A stretch of 64,000 nucleotides of DNA from Clostridiales bacterium UBA7001 (GTDB taxonomy: Bacteria; Bacillota; Clostridia; TANB77; CAG-508): NCBI GenBank assembly GCA_002449785.1, contig DJXP01000019.1:1-64000 (forward strand), read 5' to 3'. Shown here piece after piece: positions 19,086 through 29,400 of the stretch. Each line of letters starts with the position of its first letter. The stretch's first letter is position 1. Position numbers and translations under genes: made by a program. The notes beneath the pieces are model-generated. The model was not told the origin of the DNA and did no database searches. It saw nothing but the letters and a program-made list of their open reading frames with translations.

Positions 19086-20848
19086 ACTATCATCTCCATT
19101 TCTTCTTCTGAACATTCTATTTTTGCCAGAATATGATTATCGCCTATAAACATTAAGCTTTCTCCTCTCTTTAAAGACTTAATTTCTATTTTTTCTTTTT
19201 CAGAAATATTTGCATATTTACTTAGTACTAATATATTTTCTTCCTCTAAGGAAAAAAAAGATTTAATAGATGAATTATTTAATATGCTTTTTCCATAAGC
19301 TCCATTATCTAAACTAAACAAATCTGAAACATCTTGTGTTATTGCAACAGCACTTCCACCATATTTTCTTATTGTTTTAAATATTTTATATATAAAGCTT
19401 GCAACAAATTTATTTGATGTTACTCCTATTAATCTCCATATTTCATCTAAGTAAATTGCTTTATTTATATTTCTATCTTTTTTTATTTTATCCCAAAAGA
19501 GTTCTGTAAACACATACATTCCATATTTTAAATTATCTTCACCTAATTCATATATATCTGCAATTATTAATTTATTATCTAACTCTACGTTTGTATAATT
19601 GTTTAAAAATTTTAATGATCCATTTATAAAAGGGTATAATTTTCTTTTAAAAAAATCTCCACTTTCGTTGTCATCCAATTCGTAATACAAATCTTCCAAA
19701 ATAGGCATATCACTGCTTTCCTTGAATATTTTTGTGTTTGTCTTTTCATCAAATTTATATAATGAATTATCATCAAAATTAATATTCTTTTTATTATATG
19801 TTTTTATCAAATATTCTTCTAAAATTGCTATTCTTTCTTCATCTAAATCTCCAAATACTAAACTAAAAAATCCTCTTAGTTTTCCTATTTTAGTTGTTAA
19901 GAATCCCTTTTCTTCTTCAATACTGTCTTCTCTAATATCCAAAATATTTATATATTTATCAGATGTTGGTCCAAATTTTATACAAATACCATCTAAATTC
20001 TCACATAATTTCGTATATTCTCTTTCAGGATCTATTATGTATTGTGACATTCCCATTATCCTATATCTTAGTATTAACAGTTTTGTATAAAATGATTTAC
20101 CTGCTCCACTTGTTCCAAATACACACATATTAGCATTTTTATACTTATTCTTATTAAATCTATCTACTAAAATTAAAGAATTATTGTATATATTTGTTCC
20201 TATAAAAATACCATTTTCATCACATATATTTGATGAAATAAATGGATATGTTGAAACTAGCGAATTCCCTAATATATTTCTTTTTGAAACATTCTTTATA
20301 TCATTATTATTATTCATGAGTGGAATTGTACTTAAAAATATTTGCTCTTGCCTAAAATTTGCTTTTTTGGTTATTAAGCCATTTGCCTGTAACAAACTTT
20401 CTATTTTATTAATATTTCTTGTTAATTCTCTCTCGTTATCTGATAGTATATTTATGTATGTATAAAGAAAGTATAAGTCATCATTATTAACTTGAATCTC
20501 TTTCCTAATATATTTCGCATCATTATATGAGTAAGCAGCAATATCAATATCCTCTCTATTGGTGTTTCCTTCTTTTAGATTTACTCCCACATTTCCAATA
20601 AAATATGTTAAATCTTTTATTGTTTTATATGAATCTTGTTTTTCATAAAAAATTGATATATTCATATTTACATTAGTATTAATTAAATTTTTAAATATAA
20701 TGTCATGGTATTCTCTATAATAATCAATAATAATTAGACCTGAATAATACATTCCGTCAATTTCTAAATATTTAGGATTTTTGTTACTTATATATCCTGG
20801 TGACATTTTATCTTTTGTATCTAACACTCCATCATAAAAACTTTCTAT
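19082..20848 (-). CDS. VirB4-like T4SS ATPase, C-terminal part (split gene), probable ATA start
   Basis: VirB4 ATPases power pilus assembly and substrate transfer at the inner face of the secretion channel. Seen: the family stretch EQIFLSTIPLMNN, then Walker A FGTSGAGKSFYTK (about 245-256), the following DPEREY, Walker B AIYLDEIWRLIG and the sensor AITQDVSDLF. The first standard start, a GTG at 20827, has no ribosome site. An in-frame ATA at 20848 lies 7 nt after GGAGG and overlaps the previous gene's TAG as ATAG, so I take it as the start (588 aa). With the upstream 199-aa half the total is about 787 aa, the normal VirB4 size. So this is a gene split at about residue 200, not a decayed one. 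Confidence 0.87.
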   Translation of the reverse strand: MESFYDGVLDTKDKMSPGYISNKNPKYLEIDGMYYSGLIIIDYYREYHDIIFKNLINTNVNMNISIFYEKQDSYKTIKDLTYFIGNVGVNLKEGNTNREDIDIAAYSYNDAKYIRKEIQVNNDDLYFLYTYINILSDNERELTRNINKIESLLQANGLITKKANFRQEQIFLSTIPLMNNNNDIKNVSKRNILGNSLVSTYPFISSNICDENGIFIGTNIYNNSLILVDRFNKNKYKNANMCVFGTSGAGKSFYTKLLILRYRIMGMSQYIIDPEREYTKLCENLDGICIKFGPTSDKYINILDIREDSIEEEKGFLTTKIGKLRGFFSLVFGDLDEERIAILEEYLIKTYNKKNINFDDNSLYKFDEKTNTKIFKESSDMPILEDLYYELDDNESGDFFKRKLYPFINGSLKFLNNYTNVELDNKLIIADIYELGEDNLKYGMYVFTELFWDKIKKDRNINKAIYLDEIWRLIGVTSNKFVASFIYKIFKTIRKYGGSAVAITQDVSDLFSLDNGAYGKSILNNSSIKSFFSLEEENILVLSKYANISEKEKIEIKSLKRGESLMFIGDNHILAKIECSEEEMEMIV

Positions 20849-21444
20849 ATTAATTCCTCCTTATGATTTTTAAATTCATTTTTGGGTATAAAAAAACTAG
20901 TTAAAACGTCTACACAATCTTTTTTTGAGCAAACATCATAAACAATATTCCCACATCTACTTAAAGACTCCTTTATTTTAAAAAAGCATTCATTTAAATA
21001 ATTATTTGCTAATTCTTCTGTTTCTTCTTTTATTTGTTTTTCATTACTCTCAATATCATACTTAACTATAATAAAAAAAATTTTTGATGATGATTTATTT
21101 TCATCAACTTTTCTATTAATAAAACTAATATAATTTCTTATATTCTCTTTTATTTTATTATTTTTTTCATTTTCGGATATTTTTTTTAGATTTAAAAAAT
21201 AAGTTGAAAGATCTTCTTTTTTACTTTGGATTAATATTTGAATACTAAAATCACATGATTTTAAAAATAACTTATACGAATTTAAAATAGCTTCTTTTTC
21301 TAAATTTGATTTTAAATCATAATTAATAGGTTTAACTCTAATAATTTTAACATATTTATTTTTTATCTTTATAACACCATTATCTAAAATTTTTTCAAAT
21401 GGTAGCCATTCTTTTGTAGTCTTTTTATGTTTATTTTTTATTAT
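20845..21444 (-). CDS. VirB4/TraE-like N-terminal half with no standard start codon
   Basis: An uninterrupted 199-codon frame reads TTKEWLPFEKILDNGVIKI, then KYVKIIRVKPINYDLKS and DFSIQILIQSKKEDLS. This is the typical N-terminal domain of Gram-positive VirB4/TraE proteins (WLP, nG-i, k-ilev-PinF, iQi--qs). The frame contains no ATG, GTG or TTG at all, so usual gene callers miss it. AAGGAG (21450-21455) stands 5 nt before ATA ATA (21444), and a good promoter lies just upstream. The stop overlaps the next gene's ATA as ATAG. Intact length, SD and coupling argue for a functional gene started at ATA rather than a pseudogene. Confidence 0.8.
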   Translation of the reverse strand: MIKNKHKKTTKEWLPFEKILDNGVIKIKNKYVKIIRVKPINYDLKSNLEKEAILNSYKLFLKSCDFSIQILIQSKKEDLSTYFLNLKKISENEKNNKIKENIRNYISFINRKVDENKSSSKIFFIIVKYDIESNEKQIKEETEELANNYLNECFFKIKESLSRCGNIVYDVCSKKDCVDVLTSFFIPKNEFKNHKEELI

Positions 21445-21474
21445 ATCATCTCCTTTTTATTTTTTAATTTCATT

Positions 21475-21502
21475 ATTATAATAACAAAAAAAGACAAAAC
21501 AA
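21475..21502 (-). promoter_or_regulatory. Promoter of the VirB4N-VirB4C-TadZ operon
   Basis: On the minus strand TTGTTT (21497-21502), a 16-bp spacer and TATAAT (21475-21480) lie about 25 bp before the AAGGAG ribosome site at 21450-21455. The region 21503-21572 to the divergent RNA promoter is AT-rich without other features. Confidence 0.55.
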
Positions 21503-21572
21503 ATTATAAATTTATTTTGCCCCTTGAATTTTTTATATAATACAACTTTTTTTATATATTGTCAATAAATTT

Positions 21573-21602
21573 TTGAATATTTTTAATTTTTTTGCCTATA
21601 AT
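21573..21602 (+). promoter_or_regulatory. Promoter of the structured RNA
   Basis: TTGAAT (21573-21578), 18 bp and TATAAT (21597-21602) form a plus-strand promoter; no protein gene follows before the terminator at 22072. Expected transcription start is about 21609. Confidence 0.6.
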
Positions 21603-21608
21603 ATTATT

Positions 21609-22099
21609 ATAAAATTTATATTAGCCTAACTTAAGAGTAAATAAATATTTATAAGGTGTTTATTTATTCGAGTTAAGATATAAAATATTGATAAATATTA
21701 GTATTTTATGTCGGACACAAGGAGTGTATTGTTTATCCAAGAGCTTTTTTCTCAATTTTATATATAATAAATATACAGCTTTATGTTATAAGAGTTTTTA
21801 TAATTGTAACAATTATAAAATAATAAAAGGTTTGAAAATATATAATACATTTGAAGTTATGATTATATTTTTATTTAAAAGTGGTTGCCTATACTCCTTA
21901 TAGGACGACAGCAGCTATTTAGAGTGGATTTATAATTTAGTGATTGATTAATATATGTTATATATGGCTTATTAATATAGCAATATGTTTTAGGTCAGAC
22001 CATAATGTATTTTAGTCCAAGCTGAAAGTTAATATAAGTTTTATAATGTTAAATTATTATTTAACTGAAAATAGAGGGTGAATATTACACCCTCTATTT

Positions 22100-22101
<2 letters not shown>
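21609..22101 (+). ncRNA. Unidentified structured non-coding RNA, about 490 nt
   Basis: The segment has its own promoter and a strong terminator but no credible protein. A 5' hairpin pairs CTTAA...TAAATAAA (21630-21645) with TTTATTTA...TTAAG (21659-21677). A long-range helix pairs TGTCG (21709-21713) with CGACA (21906-21910) and AAGGAGTGTA (21719-21728) with TATACTCCTT (21890-21899). Inside, a near-perfect hairpin around TTTATAATTGT/ACAATTATAAA is visible. A GC-richer 3' part (CGACAGCAGC, GGTCAGACC) follows. It lacks the tRNA-like end of tmRNA and the conserved cores of RNase P and SRP RNA that I know. 6S RNA or an orphan large RNA class remains possible. It is convergent with gyrB and divergent from the VirB4 operon. 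Confidence 0.6.
22072..22101. terminator. Bidirectional terminator for the RNA and gyrB
   Basis: A 9-bp GC-containing stem (TAGAGGGTG, 22072-22080, with CACCCTCTA, 22088-22096) and a 7-nt loop are followed by TTTTTA on the plus strand and TTTTC on the minus strand, next to the gyrB stop codon. Confidence 0.8.
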
Positions 22102-24052
<1,951 letters not shown>

Positions 24053-24076
24053 TTACTATTCTATTTTACCTCTTAT

Positions 24077-25144
24077 TTATAATTTATTGCATATACCATT
24101 TTCTATATAAAATTTTGCATTATTTTTTATATCAATTTCATCAGTACAAGTTATTATAACTTGATTGTCTTTTATATTTTCAAAGAAATTTTTTCTTCTA
24201 TTCTCATCTAACTCTGACATAAAATCATCTAATAACAGTATTGGTGTGTCATTTATTTCATCTTTTATAATTTGAAGCTCACAGAGTTTTAAAGTTAAAA
24301 CCATTGTTCTTTGCTGTCCTTGTGAGCCAAATATAGAAACTGGCCTATCATTTATATAAATTATAAAATCATCTCTATGAATACCAGTAGCTGTATATCC
24401 TCTTTTTATATCTAATTCTCTTGTTTTTATTAAGTTATCTAAAAAAGTTTTTTCTTCTTTACTATTAGAAATATATTTTATTTTGATATCTTCTTTTCCA
24501 CTTTTTGTTATTAATTTGTGGAAAACATTTATGTTTTCTTCTATTTTTTCTATAAACATTTTTCTATATTCATATATTTTATAAGAATATGAAGCAAGTT
24601 GTTCATCCCAGATATCTAACATTTCTACTTTTTTGTTTTCAATTTTTATCTGCCTTAAATAGTTATTTCTCTGCTCTAGAGATTTATTATAAGAATTTAA
24701 TAAATGAATATAATTAGGTCTTAAAGAACTAATTAGCATATCAATAAATTTTCTTCTTTTACTTGGTCCTTCTTTTATTATATCAATATCTTCTGGAGTA
24801 AATATAACTACATTAATTTTGCCAATTACATCACTTATTTTTTTTTGTTTTATTTCATTTAAATAAAATGTTTTTTTGTCATTTATATCTACTTTTATTT
24901 TTCCACTTCTATCGTTTTTTTTATATATTATTTCTATACTTGAACAATCTTTTTTAAAATTTATTAGTTCATTATCTTTTTTTGCTCTAAAAGATTTTCC
25001 ATATGCACATAAATAAATTGCCTCAACAATATTAGTTTTTCCTTGTGCATTATTGCCAAATAATACATTTATATTATTATTAAATTCTATTTTTTGCTCT
25101 TCGTAATTTCTAAAATTATTTAAATATAATTCTTTTATGTACAT
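24077..25144 (-). CDS. recF: DNA replication and repair protein RecF
   Basis: This 355-residue SMC-like ATPase binds gap edges and, with RecO and RecR, loads RecA. Seen: the LYLNNFRNYEEQ start, Walker A GNNAQGKTN (about 30-38), the GPSKRRKFIDMLIS stretch, signature-region FGSQGQQRTMVL, and Walker B PILLLDDFMSELDENRR. It starts at ATG 25144, ten bases after the small membrane protein's stop, and lies between that gene and gyrB as in most Firmicutes. Confidence 0.96.
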   Translation of the reverse strand: MYIKELYLNNFRNYEEQKIEFNNNINVLFGNNAQGKTNIVEAIYLCAYGKSFRAKKDNELINFKKDCSSIEIIYKKNDRSGKIKVDINDKKTFYLNEIKQKKISDVIGKINVVIFTPEDIDIIKEGPSKRRKFIDMLISSLRPNYIHLLNSYNKSLEQRNNYLRQIKIENKKVEMLDIWDEQLASYSYKIYEYRKMFIEKIEENINVFHKLITKSGKEDIKIKYISNSKEEKTFLDNLIKTRELDIKRGYTATGIHRDDFIIYINDRPVSIFGSQGQQRTMVLTLKLCELQIIKDEINDTPILLLDDFMSELDENRRKNFFENIKDNQVIITCTDEIDIKNNAKFYIENGICNKL

Positions 25145-25154
25145 TTTCTACCCA

Positions 25155-25349
25155 CTATATTAAAGTAACAAGCCATCCTAAAAATACTTTAACGACCCAC
25201 AACATAACAACTGCAATTGCAATTAATAATACAATCATACCTATATTAATTTTCTTTCCAGTTCTTTCATAAATCATTTCAGAAATTCCATCAAACTTTT
25301 TTGTTAAATTCATATAAAAATCGCCTATTTTTTTTAAAATATCTTTCAT
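25155..25349 (-). CDS. Small single-pass membrane protein, 64 aa, between dnaN and recF
   Basis: A charged N-terminal half (KKIGDFYMNLTKKFDGISEM) is followed by one strong membrane helix (about 38-60, GMIVLLIAIAVVMLWVVKVF). In most Firmicutes this position holds yaaA/rlbA, an S4 RNA-binding protein of similar length, but there is no S4 motif here. I do not recognise a family. The gene is tightly placed (10 bp to recF, 37 bp to dnaN), so it is co-transcribed with replication genes; a membrane link to the replisome or origin is only a guess. Confidence 0.75.
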   Translation of the reverse strand: MKDILKKIGDFYMNLTKKFDGISEMIYERTGKKINIGMIVLLIAIAVVMLWVVKVFLGWLVTLI

Positions 25350-25386
25350 AATAAATTATGTTAAATTCCTTAACATATCCTCCTTT

Positions 25387-26505
25387 TTAATCTTTCATTT
25401 TTATTGGTAATATCATATAAATATAGTCTCCTGTATTATCTACTGATTTAATAATACATGGTGATCTATTTGTTCCAAATTCTATATATACTTCTTCATC
25501 ATCAATTACTTTTAAAGCATCTAAAAAGAATCTAGGATTAAATCCAATTTCTAAATCTTTTCCTTCAGTTTCAACATATAATTCTTCTTTAGCATCTCCT
25601 GTCTGATTTGCACATAAAATTGTTACTTTTCCTATTTCAATATTTATTTTTACAGGATATTTTTTTTCTTTTTCAATACTTGAAGCTGAAATTAAAGACA
25701 CTCTTTCAAAACAATTTTGTAACATTATTTTATTAACTTTTATTCTTGTTTCCCAATTCTGTGGTATTGCATTAGAATATTTTAAAAATTCACCATCTAG
25801 TAATCTAGTAACAATCTTACAATTTTCCATTTCAAATAATGCTTGATTTCTTGAAATCCCTATCTTAATAGGCTCAAACGAATCTGATATTATTTTATTA
25901 ACTTCGTTTAATGTTTTTCCAGGAATTACACTACTGAAATTATTAGAAACCTTATTTATTTCAGATTTTTTTATTGCTAATCTATATCCATCAACAGCAA
26001 CAACATTTAATTTATTATCTGTTACTTCAAATAAACATCCCGTAAAAATAGGTCTATTTTCTTCTGTACTTACAGCAAATATTGTTTTTCTAATCATATT
26101 TTTTAATATTGTTTGTTCAATTTCTATTGAATTATCTATATTTATTTTTGGAAGTTCTGGAAATTCATCAGCATTCATTGTAGCTAGTTTATATAAAGAT
26201 CCTTCACATTCAATTTCTAATAAATTATTTTCATTGATAGATAGTTTAATTTCAGAAGCTGGTAATCTTTTAATTATTTCACTGAACATTGTTGCATTTA
26301 CTACAGTATTACCTTGTTCTTCAACTTTTGCTTCTAATATATATTCAATTCCTATTTCTAAATCATATGAAGTTAATTTTAATTCATTTTCATTTGTTTG
26401 AATAAGTATTCCTTCTAATATTGGCATTGTTGTTTTTGAAGCAACGCCATTAATAACGGAAGTAATACCTTTTAAGATTTTTTCTTTTTCACAAATAATT
26501 TTCAT
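25387..26505 (-). CDS. dnaN: DNA polymerase III beta sliding clamp
   Basis: This 372-residue clamp forms the dimeric ring that tethers polymerase III to DNA. Three topologically similar domains are visible, starting MKIICEKEKILKGI, with PILEGILI in domain I, RPIFTGCLFEV and VAVDGYRLAI in domain II, and NPRFFLDALKV in domain III. The C-terminus YIMLPIKMKD matches the conserved MPM(R/K)-like end. AAAGGAG lies 6 nt before ATG. The 317 bp upstream, to dnaA, carry the origin elements listed separately. Confidence 0.97.
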   Translation of the reverse strand: MKIICEKEKILKGITSVINGVASKTTMPILEGILIQTNENELKLTSYDLEIGIEYILEAKVEEQGNTVVNATMFSEIIKRLPASEIKLSINENNLLEIECEGSLYKLATMNADEFPELPKINIDNSIEIEQTILKNMIRKTIFAVSTEENRPIFTGCLFEVTDNKLNVVAVDGYRLAIKKSEINKVSNNFSSVIPGKTLNEVNKIISDSFEPIKIGISRNQALFEMENCKIVTRLLDGEFLKYSNAIPQNWETRIKVNKIMLQNCFERVSLISASSIEKEKKYPVKINIEIGKVTILCANQTGDAKEELYVETEGKDLEIGFNPRFFLDALKVIDDEEVYIEFGTNRSPCIIKSVDNTGDYIYMILPIKMKD

Positions 26506-26822
26506 TTTTTTCTCCTTTAATTTATTAATATAATTAGTAGTATTAGTATTAGGTGCTGTGGATTTAGTGGAAAACTTTTCAAATCATTTACTTCCCTAGG
26601 AAAGAGCATGTGTAAAAATATGTTAATAAAGTTCCTTTTTTTCCACACTATTCAATATCATTTGTGAATAAAGAGTTATTAACAATGTTTATACAGGATT
26701 TTCACAATTGAATGTGGATAACCTTTTAAGCTTTTCCGTAAGAGTTAATAGCTCTTCTTTGGTAAAAAAAATGTTTGTAAAACATATTTTTTTGTTTATA
26801 TTATTTTTTATTTATATTATTA
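26506..26822. other. oriC right part: DnaA boxes and DnaA-trio-like element between dnaA and dnaN
   Basis: Perfect TTATNCACA boxes lie at 26663-26671 and 26713-26721 (reverse orientation), with one-mismatch boxes at 26557-26565 and 26639-26647. Next to the box at 26557, after a short GC step, comes TAGTAGTATTAGTATTAG (26535-26552), running into all-AT sequence towards dnaN. Read 3'-5' this is a series of GAT/TAT triplets, like the DnaA-trio that directs strand opening in Bacillus. This places the unwinding site beside dnaN, as in B. subtilis. Confidence 0.75.
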
Positions 26823-28169
26823 TTATTTATCTTCTTGGATTATGTTTTTAACACTTTCCACAATTAGTTTGGTGTTTGTCTTTTCTTTTATTTCTTTTTC
26901 TATTTTATTAACAGCATGCATTACAGTTGTATGATCCCTATTGCCGAATTCAGCACCAATTTTTGGAAATGACATACCAGCTACGGTTCTACATAAATAC
27001 ATAGCTATTTGTCTTGGATGAGCTATATCATTTGATTTTTTTGTTGAAATTAAATCTTTTTTATCTATATTAAAGTATTTAGATACAACTTCTTGTATAT
27101 AGTCAGCAGATATAACTTTTTCTTTTTGTAACACAATATCATTTATTGATTTTTCTGCCATTTCTATTGTTATAGGACTATGAGTTAATGATGCATATGC
27201 TATGATTTTATTTAAGGCACCTTCTAATTCTCTAATATTAGAATCTATTTTTGTTGCTATTACTGATAAAATATAATCATCTATTATAATATTGTCTGCT
27301 TGTACTTTTTTCCTTAATATAGCAAGTCTTGTTTCATAATCAGGCATTGAAATATCTGCTAGTATTCCCCACTCGAATCTTGATTTTAATCTTTCTTCTA
27401 ATAATGGAATGTCTCGAGGAGGCTTGTCACTTGATATTATTATTTGTTTTCCATTTTGATGTAAAGTATTAAAAGTATGAAAAAATTCTTCTTGCCCCAT
27501 CTTCTTTCCTGCTATAAACTGAATATCATCTATTAATAAAACATCAATATTTCTATATTTATTTCTAAATAATTCATTTTTATAATTAGCATCTTTAATT
27601 GAATTAATAAGTTCATTTATAAATTGTTCTGATGTTACATATAAAATTTTGGTATTTGGATTGTTCTTCATTATTTTATTTCCGATTGCATGCATTAAAT
27701 GAGTTTTTCCAAGACCAACTCCTCCATATATAAATAAAGGGTTATATGCAGTTGCTGGTGATTCTGATACAGCATATGCTGCTGCTTGTGCAAACTTATT
27801 ATTATTTCCAATTACGAAATTATCAAATGTATATTTGGGATTTAAAAAACTATTATTATAGTTTTCGGTGCTAGTAAAATCAACTTTTTCTGCTTGAGTA
27901 TTCTCTATTTCTAATGCTTCAGATTTTTCTATAATTTTTATATCGCAAGTTTTATTTGTTATAAAGTTAAATGTGTTTGAAACTAAATCAAAAAGTCTAG
28001 ATTCTATTGCATCTTTTTGCATTTTTGAGAGTGCTACTAAAACTATTTTATTGTCGTCTACTGATTCTATTTCTAAGCTTTTTATCCATGTAGTATATGA
28101 AATTGTTGTCATTTCTTCTTTTAATAAATCTTTTGCTTTTGTAAGTAAATCATTTTTGTCTGAGTACAT
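26823..28169 (-). CDS. dnaA: Chromosomal replication initiator DnaA
   Basis: This 448-residue AAA+ initiator binds oriC and melts it. Domain I is at 1-90, with a variable linker. The AAA+ domain has Walker A YGGVGLGKTHLMHA (about 146-159), Walker B VLLIDDIQFI, sensor 1 IISSDKPP, and the box VII arginine in LKSRFEWG. Domain IV binds DnaA boxes through the helix-turn-helix ending in the signature GNRDHTTVMHA (about 409-419). A GGATGG site stands 12 nt before the ATG, somewhat far; two in-frame ATA codons lie between, so the exact start is not fully settled. It is divergent from rpmH across the left origin segment. Confidence 0.98.
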   Translation of the reverse strand: MYSDKNDLLTKAKDLLKEEMTTISYTTWIKSLEIESVDDNKIVLVALSKMQKDAIESRLFDLVSNTFNFITNKTCDIKIIEKSEALEIENTQAEKVDFTSTENYNNSFLNPKYTFDNFVIGNNNKFAQAAAYAVSESPATAYNPLFIYGGVGLGKTHLMHAIGNKIMKNNPNTKILYVTSEQFINELINSIKDANYKNELFRNKYRNIDVLLIDDIQFIAGKKMGQEEFFHTFNTLHQNGKQIIISSDKPPRDIPLLEERLKSRFEWGILADISMPDYETRLAILRKKVQADNIIIDDYILSVIATKIDSNIRELEGALNKIIAYASLTHSPITIEMAEKSINDIVLQKEKVISADYIQEVVSKYFNIDKKDLISTKKSNDIAHPRQIAMYLCRTVAGMSFPKIGAEFGNRDHTTVMHAVNKIEKEIKEKTNTKLIVESVKNIIQEDK

Positions 28170-28303
28170 TATTATATAGAACCATCCTTTCTAAGTTGTA
28201 TTATCCACAATGTTTTCCACATATGATTACGGGAGTACTGAAAATGAAAGACTTCACCGTATATTTGTTTGTGGAAAAAATAATTTTATTTTTTTGCAAA
28301 CTT

Positions 28304-28332
28304 ATAATATCAAAAATACTTTAAAATATCAA
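28304..28332 (-). promoter_or_regulatory. dnaA promoter
   Basis: On the minus strand TTGATA (28327-28332), 17 bp and TATTAT (28304-28309). The DnaA boxes at 28201-28278 lie between it and the gene, so DnaA autoregulation is likely. Confidence 0.55.
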
Positions 28333-28404
28333 GACAAAAATTAATAAAAAAAATATGAAAGTAACAATTTTGTAATATTAAATATTAAAAATATTTCTAG
28401 ATAC

Positions 28405-28434
28405 TTGACTTTTTCTGTGAAATTATAGTATAAT
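28405..28434 (+). promoter_or_regulatory. rpmH promoter
   Basis: TTGACT (28405-28410), 18 bp and TATAAT (28429-28434), about 80 bp before rpmH. Confidence 0.7.
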
Positions 28435-28516
28435 CTAAATTACTTTTGAATAAATGTAATAATTATATTACAAATAATAAATAAAAAAATAATTTATTTA
28501 AATTAGGAGGTGCAAA

Positions 28517-28651
28517 ATGAAAAGAACATATCAACCAAAAAAGAGACAAAGAAATAAAGTTCATGGTTTTAGAAAAAGAATGCAAACTAGAGCTGGTAGA
28601 AAAGTTTTAAAGGCAAGAAGAAATAAAGGAAGAAAAAGCATATGTGCTTAA
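28517..28651 (+). CDS. rpmH: Large ribosomal subunit protein bL34
   Basis: A complete 44-residue L34: [19 protein letters not shown] followed by [20 protein letters not shown]. It is extremely basic and stabilises 23S rRNA. AGGAGG lies 6 nt before ATG. It heads the conserved rpmH-rnpA-yidD-yidC-jag segment immediately right of oriC; a terminator after it separates its strong transcription from rnpA. Confidence 0.98.
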   Translation: MKRTYQPKKRQRNKVHGFRKRMQTRAGRKVLKARRNKGRKSICA

Positions 28652-28653
28652 AA

Positions 28654-28683
28654 TAAAGAGGGCTATTAATATGCCCTTTTATT
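28654..28683 (+). terminator. Terminator after rpmH
   Basis: AGGGC and TGCCCT pair around the self-complementary TATTAATA, followed by TTTTATT. Confidence 0.7.
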
Positions 28684-28831
28684 CTATCATATTTTTACAA
28701 ATTTAAATAATGCTAATTTCTTATATTTTATTATGTAAAAAACTAAAATTTAAAATATCTTATTTAATAATGACTGCAACTAATTTTATTATTATATAAA
28801 GTATTATGTAACTTTTTATAAAGGAATAAAT

Positions 28832-29185
28832 ATGAAAAAAACAATTATGTTAAAAAAAAATTATGAATTTAAAAATTTATTTTCAAAAGGTAAATTTTAT
28901 TTTGGTGATTTTATACACTTTTATATTAAAGAAACACAATTAGATATAAATAGATTTGGAATAGCAATATCTAGGAAAGCTGGAAAAGCAGTGGATAGGA
29001 ATCATATTAAAAGACTAATAAGAGAAAATTATAAACTATATGAAAAGAATATAAAAGATGGAGTAGATATTTTAGTTGTTATTAATAAGAATAAAAATAT
29101 TAAAGAAATTAGTTTTAAACAAATAGAAAATAATTTTTATAAAACTTTAAAGAAAGCTAATTTATTAATTAATTATGATTGTTAA
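28832..29185 (+). CDS. rnpA: Ribonuclease P protein component
   Basis: The 117-residue basic cofactor of RNase P, which assists the catalytic RNA in trimming tRNA 5' ends. The family core is RFGIAISRKAGKAVDRNHIKRLIRENY (about 46-72) with the RNR-like motif, followed by DILVVINKN. AAAGGA stands 6 nt before ATG. The end overlaps yidD by 11 bp. The matching RNase P RNA gene was not found in this window. Confidence 0.96.
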   Translation: MKKTIMLKKNYEFKNLFSKGKFYFGDFIHFYIKETQLDINRFGIAISRKAGKAVDRNHIKRLIRENYKLYEKNIKDGVDILVVINKNKNIKEISFKQIENNFYKTLKKANLLINYDC

Positions 29186-29390
29186 AAATTTTTTTATAAA
29201 GTTAATTGAGTTTTATCAAAAAAATATTTCACCATTATTAGGCCATAGATGTAAATATTATCCTAGTTGCTCTGAATATACTAAACAGGCAATAGAGAAA
29301 TATGGCATTATAAAAGGAATAATTATTGGTGCTAAAAGAATTGTTAGATGCAATCCATTTTCTAAAGGTGGATTTGATCCATTGAAATAG
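29175..29390 (+). CDS. yidD: Membrane protein insertion efficiency factor YidD
   Basis: The 71-residue family has the signature CKYYPSCSEYTKQAIEKYG (about 26-44) and IKGIIIGAKRIVRCNPFSKGGFDPL, all present. YidD is a small membrane-associated protein that aids YidC-dependent insertion. It overlaps rnpA and is followed after 10 bp by yidC, the standard arrangement. Confidence 0.97.
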   Translation: MIVKNFFIKLIEFYQKNISPLLGHRCKYYPSCSEYTKQAIEKYGIIKGIIIGAKRIVRCNPFSKGGFDPLK

Positions 29391-29400
29391 AGGAGGGTAT

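Larger units (their letters stand above)
28170..28516. other. oriC left part: DnaA boxes and divergent dnaA/rpmH promoters
   Basis: A perfect TTATCCACA lies at 28201-28209, with one-mismatch boxes at 28213-28221 and 28270-28278 (reverse). The remainder to rpmH is AT-rich. Transcription diverges here: dnaA leftwards and rpmH rightwards. Together with the dnaA-dnaN boxes this gives a bipartite origin flanking dnaA. Confidence 0.75.

Noticed and set aside
20845..21444. Pseudogene interpretation of the VirB4 N-terminal half
   Set aside because: The frame is intact over 199 codons with promoter, ribosome site and coupled stop; only the start codon is non-standard.
9027..21502. Integrative conjugative element
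   Set aside because: No relaxase, integrase, direct-repeat ends or composition break was found; replication genes lie inside the block.
21688..21903. 71-aa plus-strand frame
   Set aside because: It lies inside the structured RNA, has no ribosome site, and its composition is random-like.
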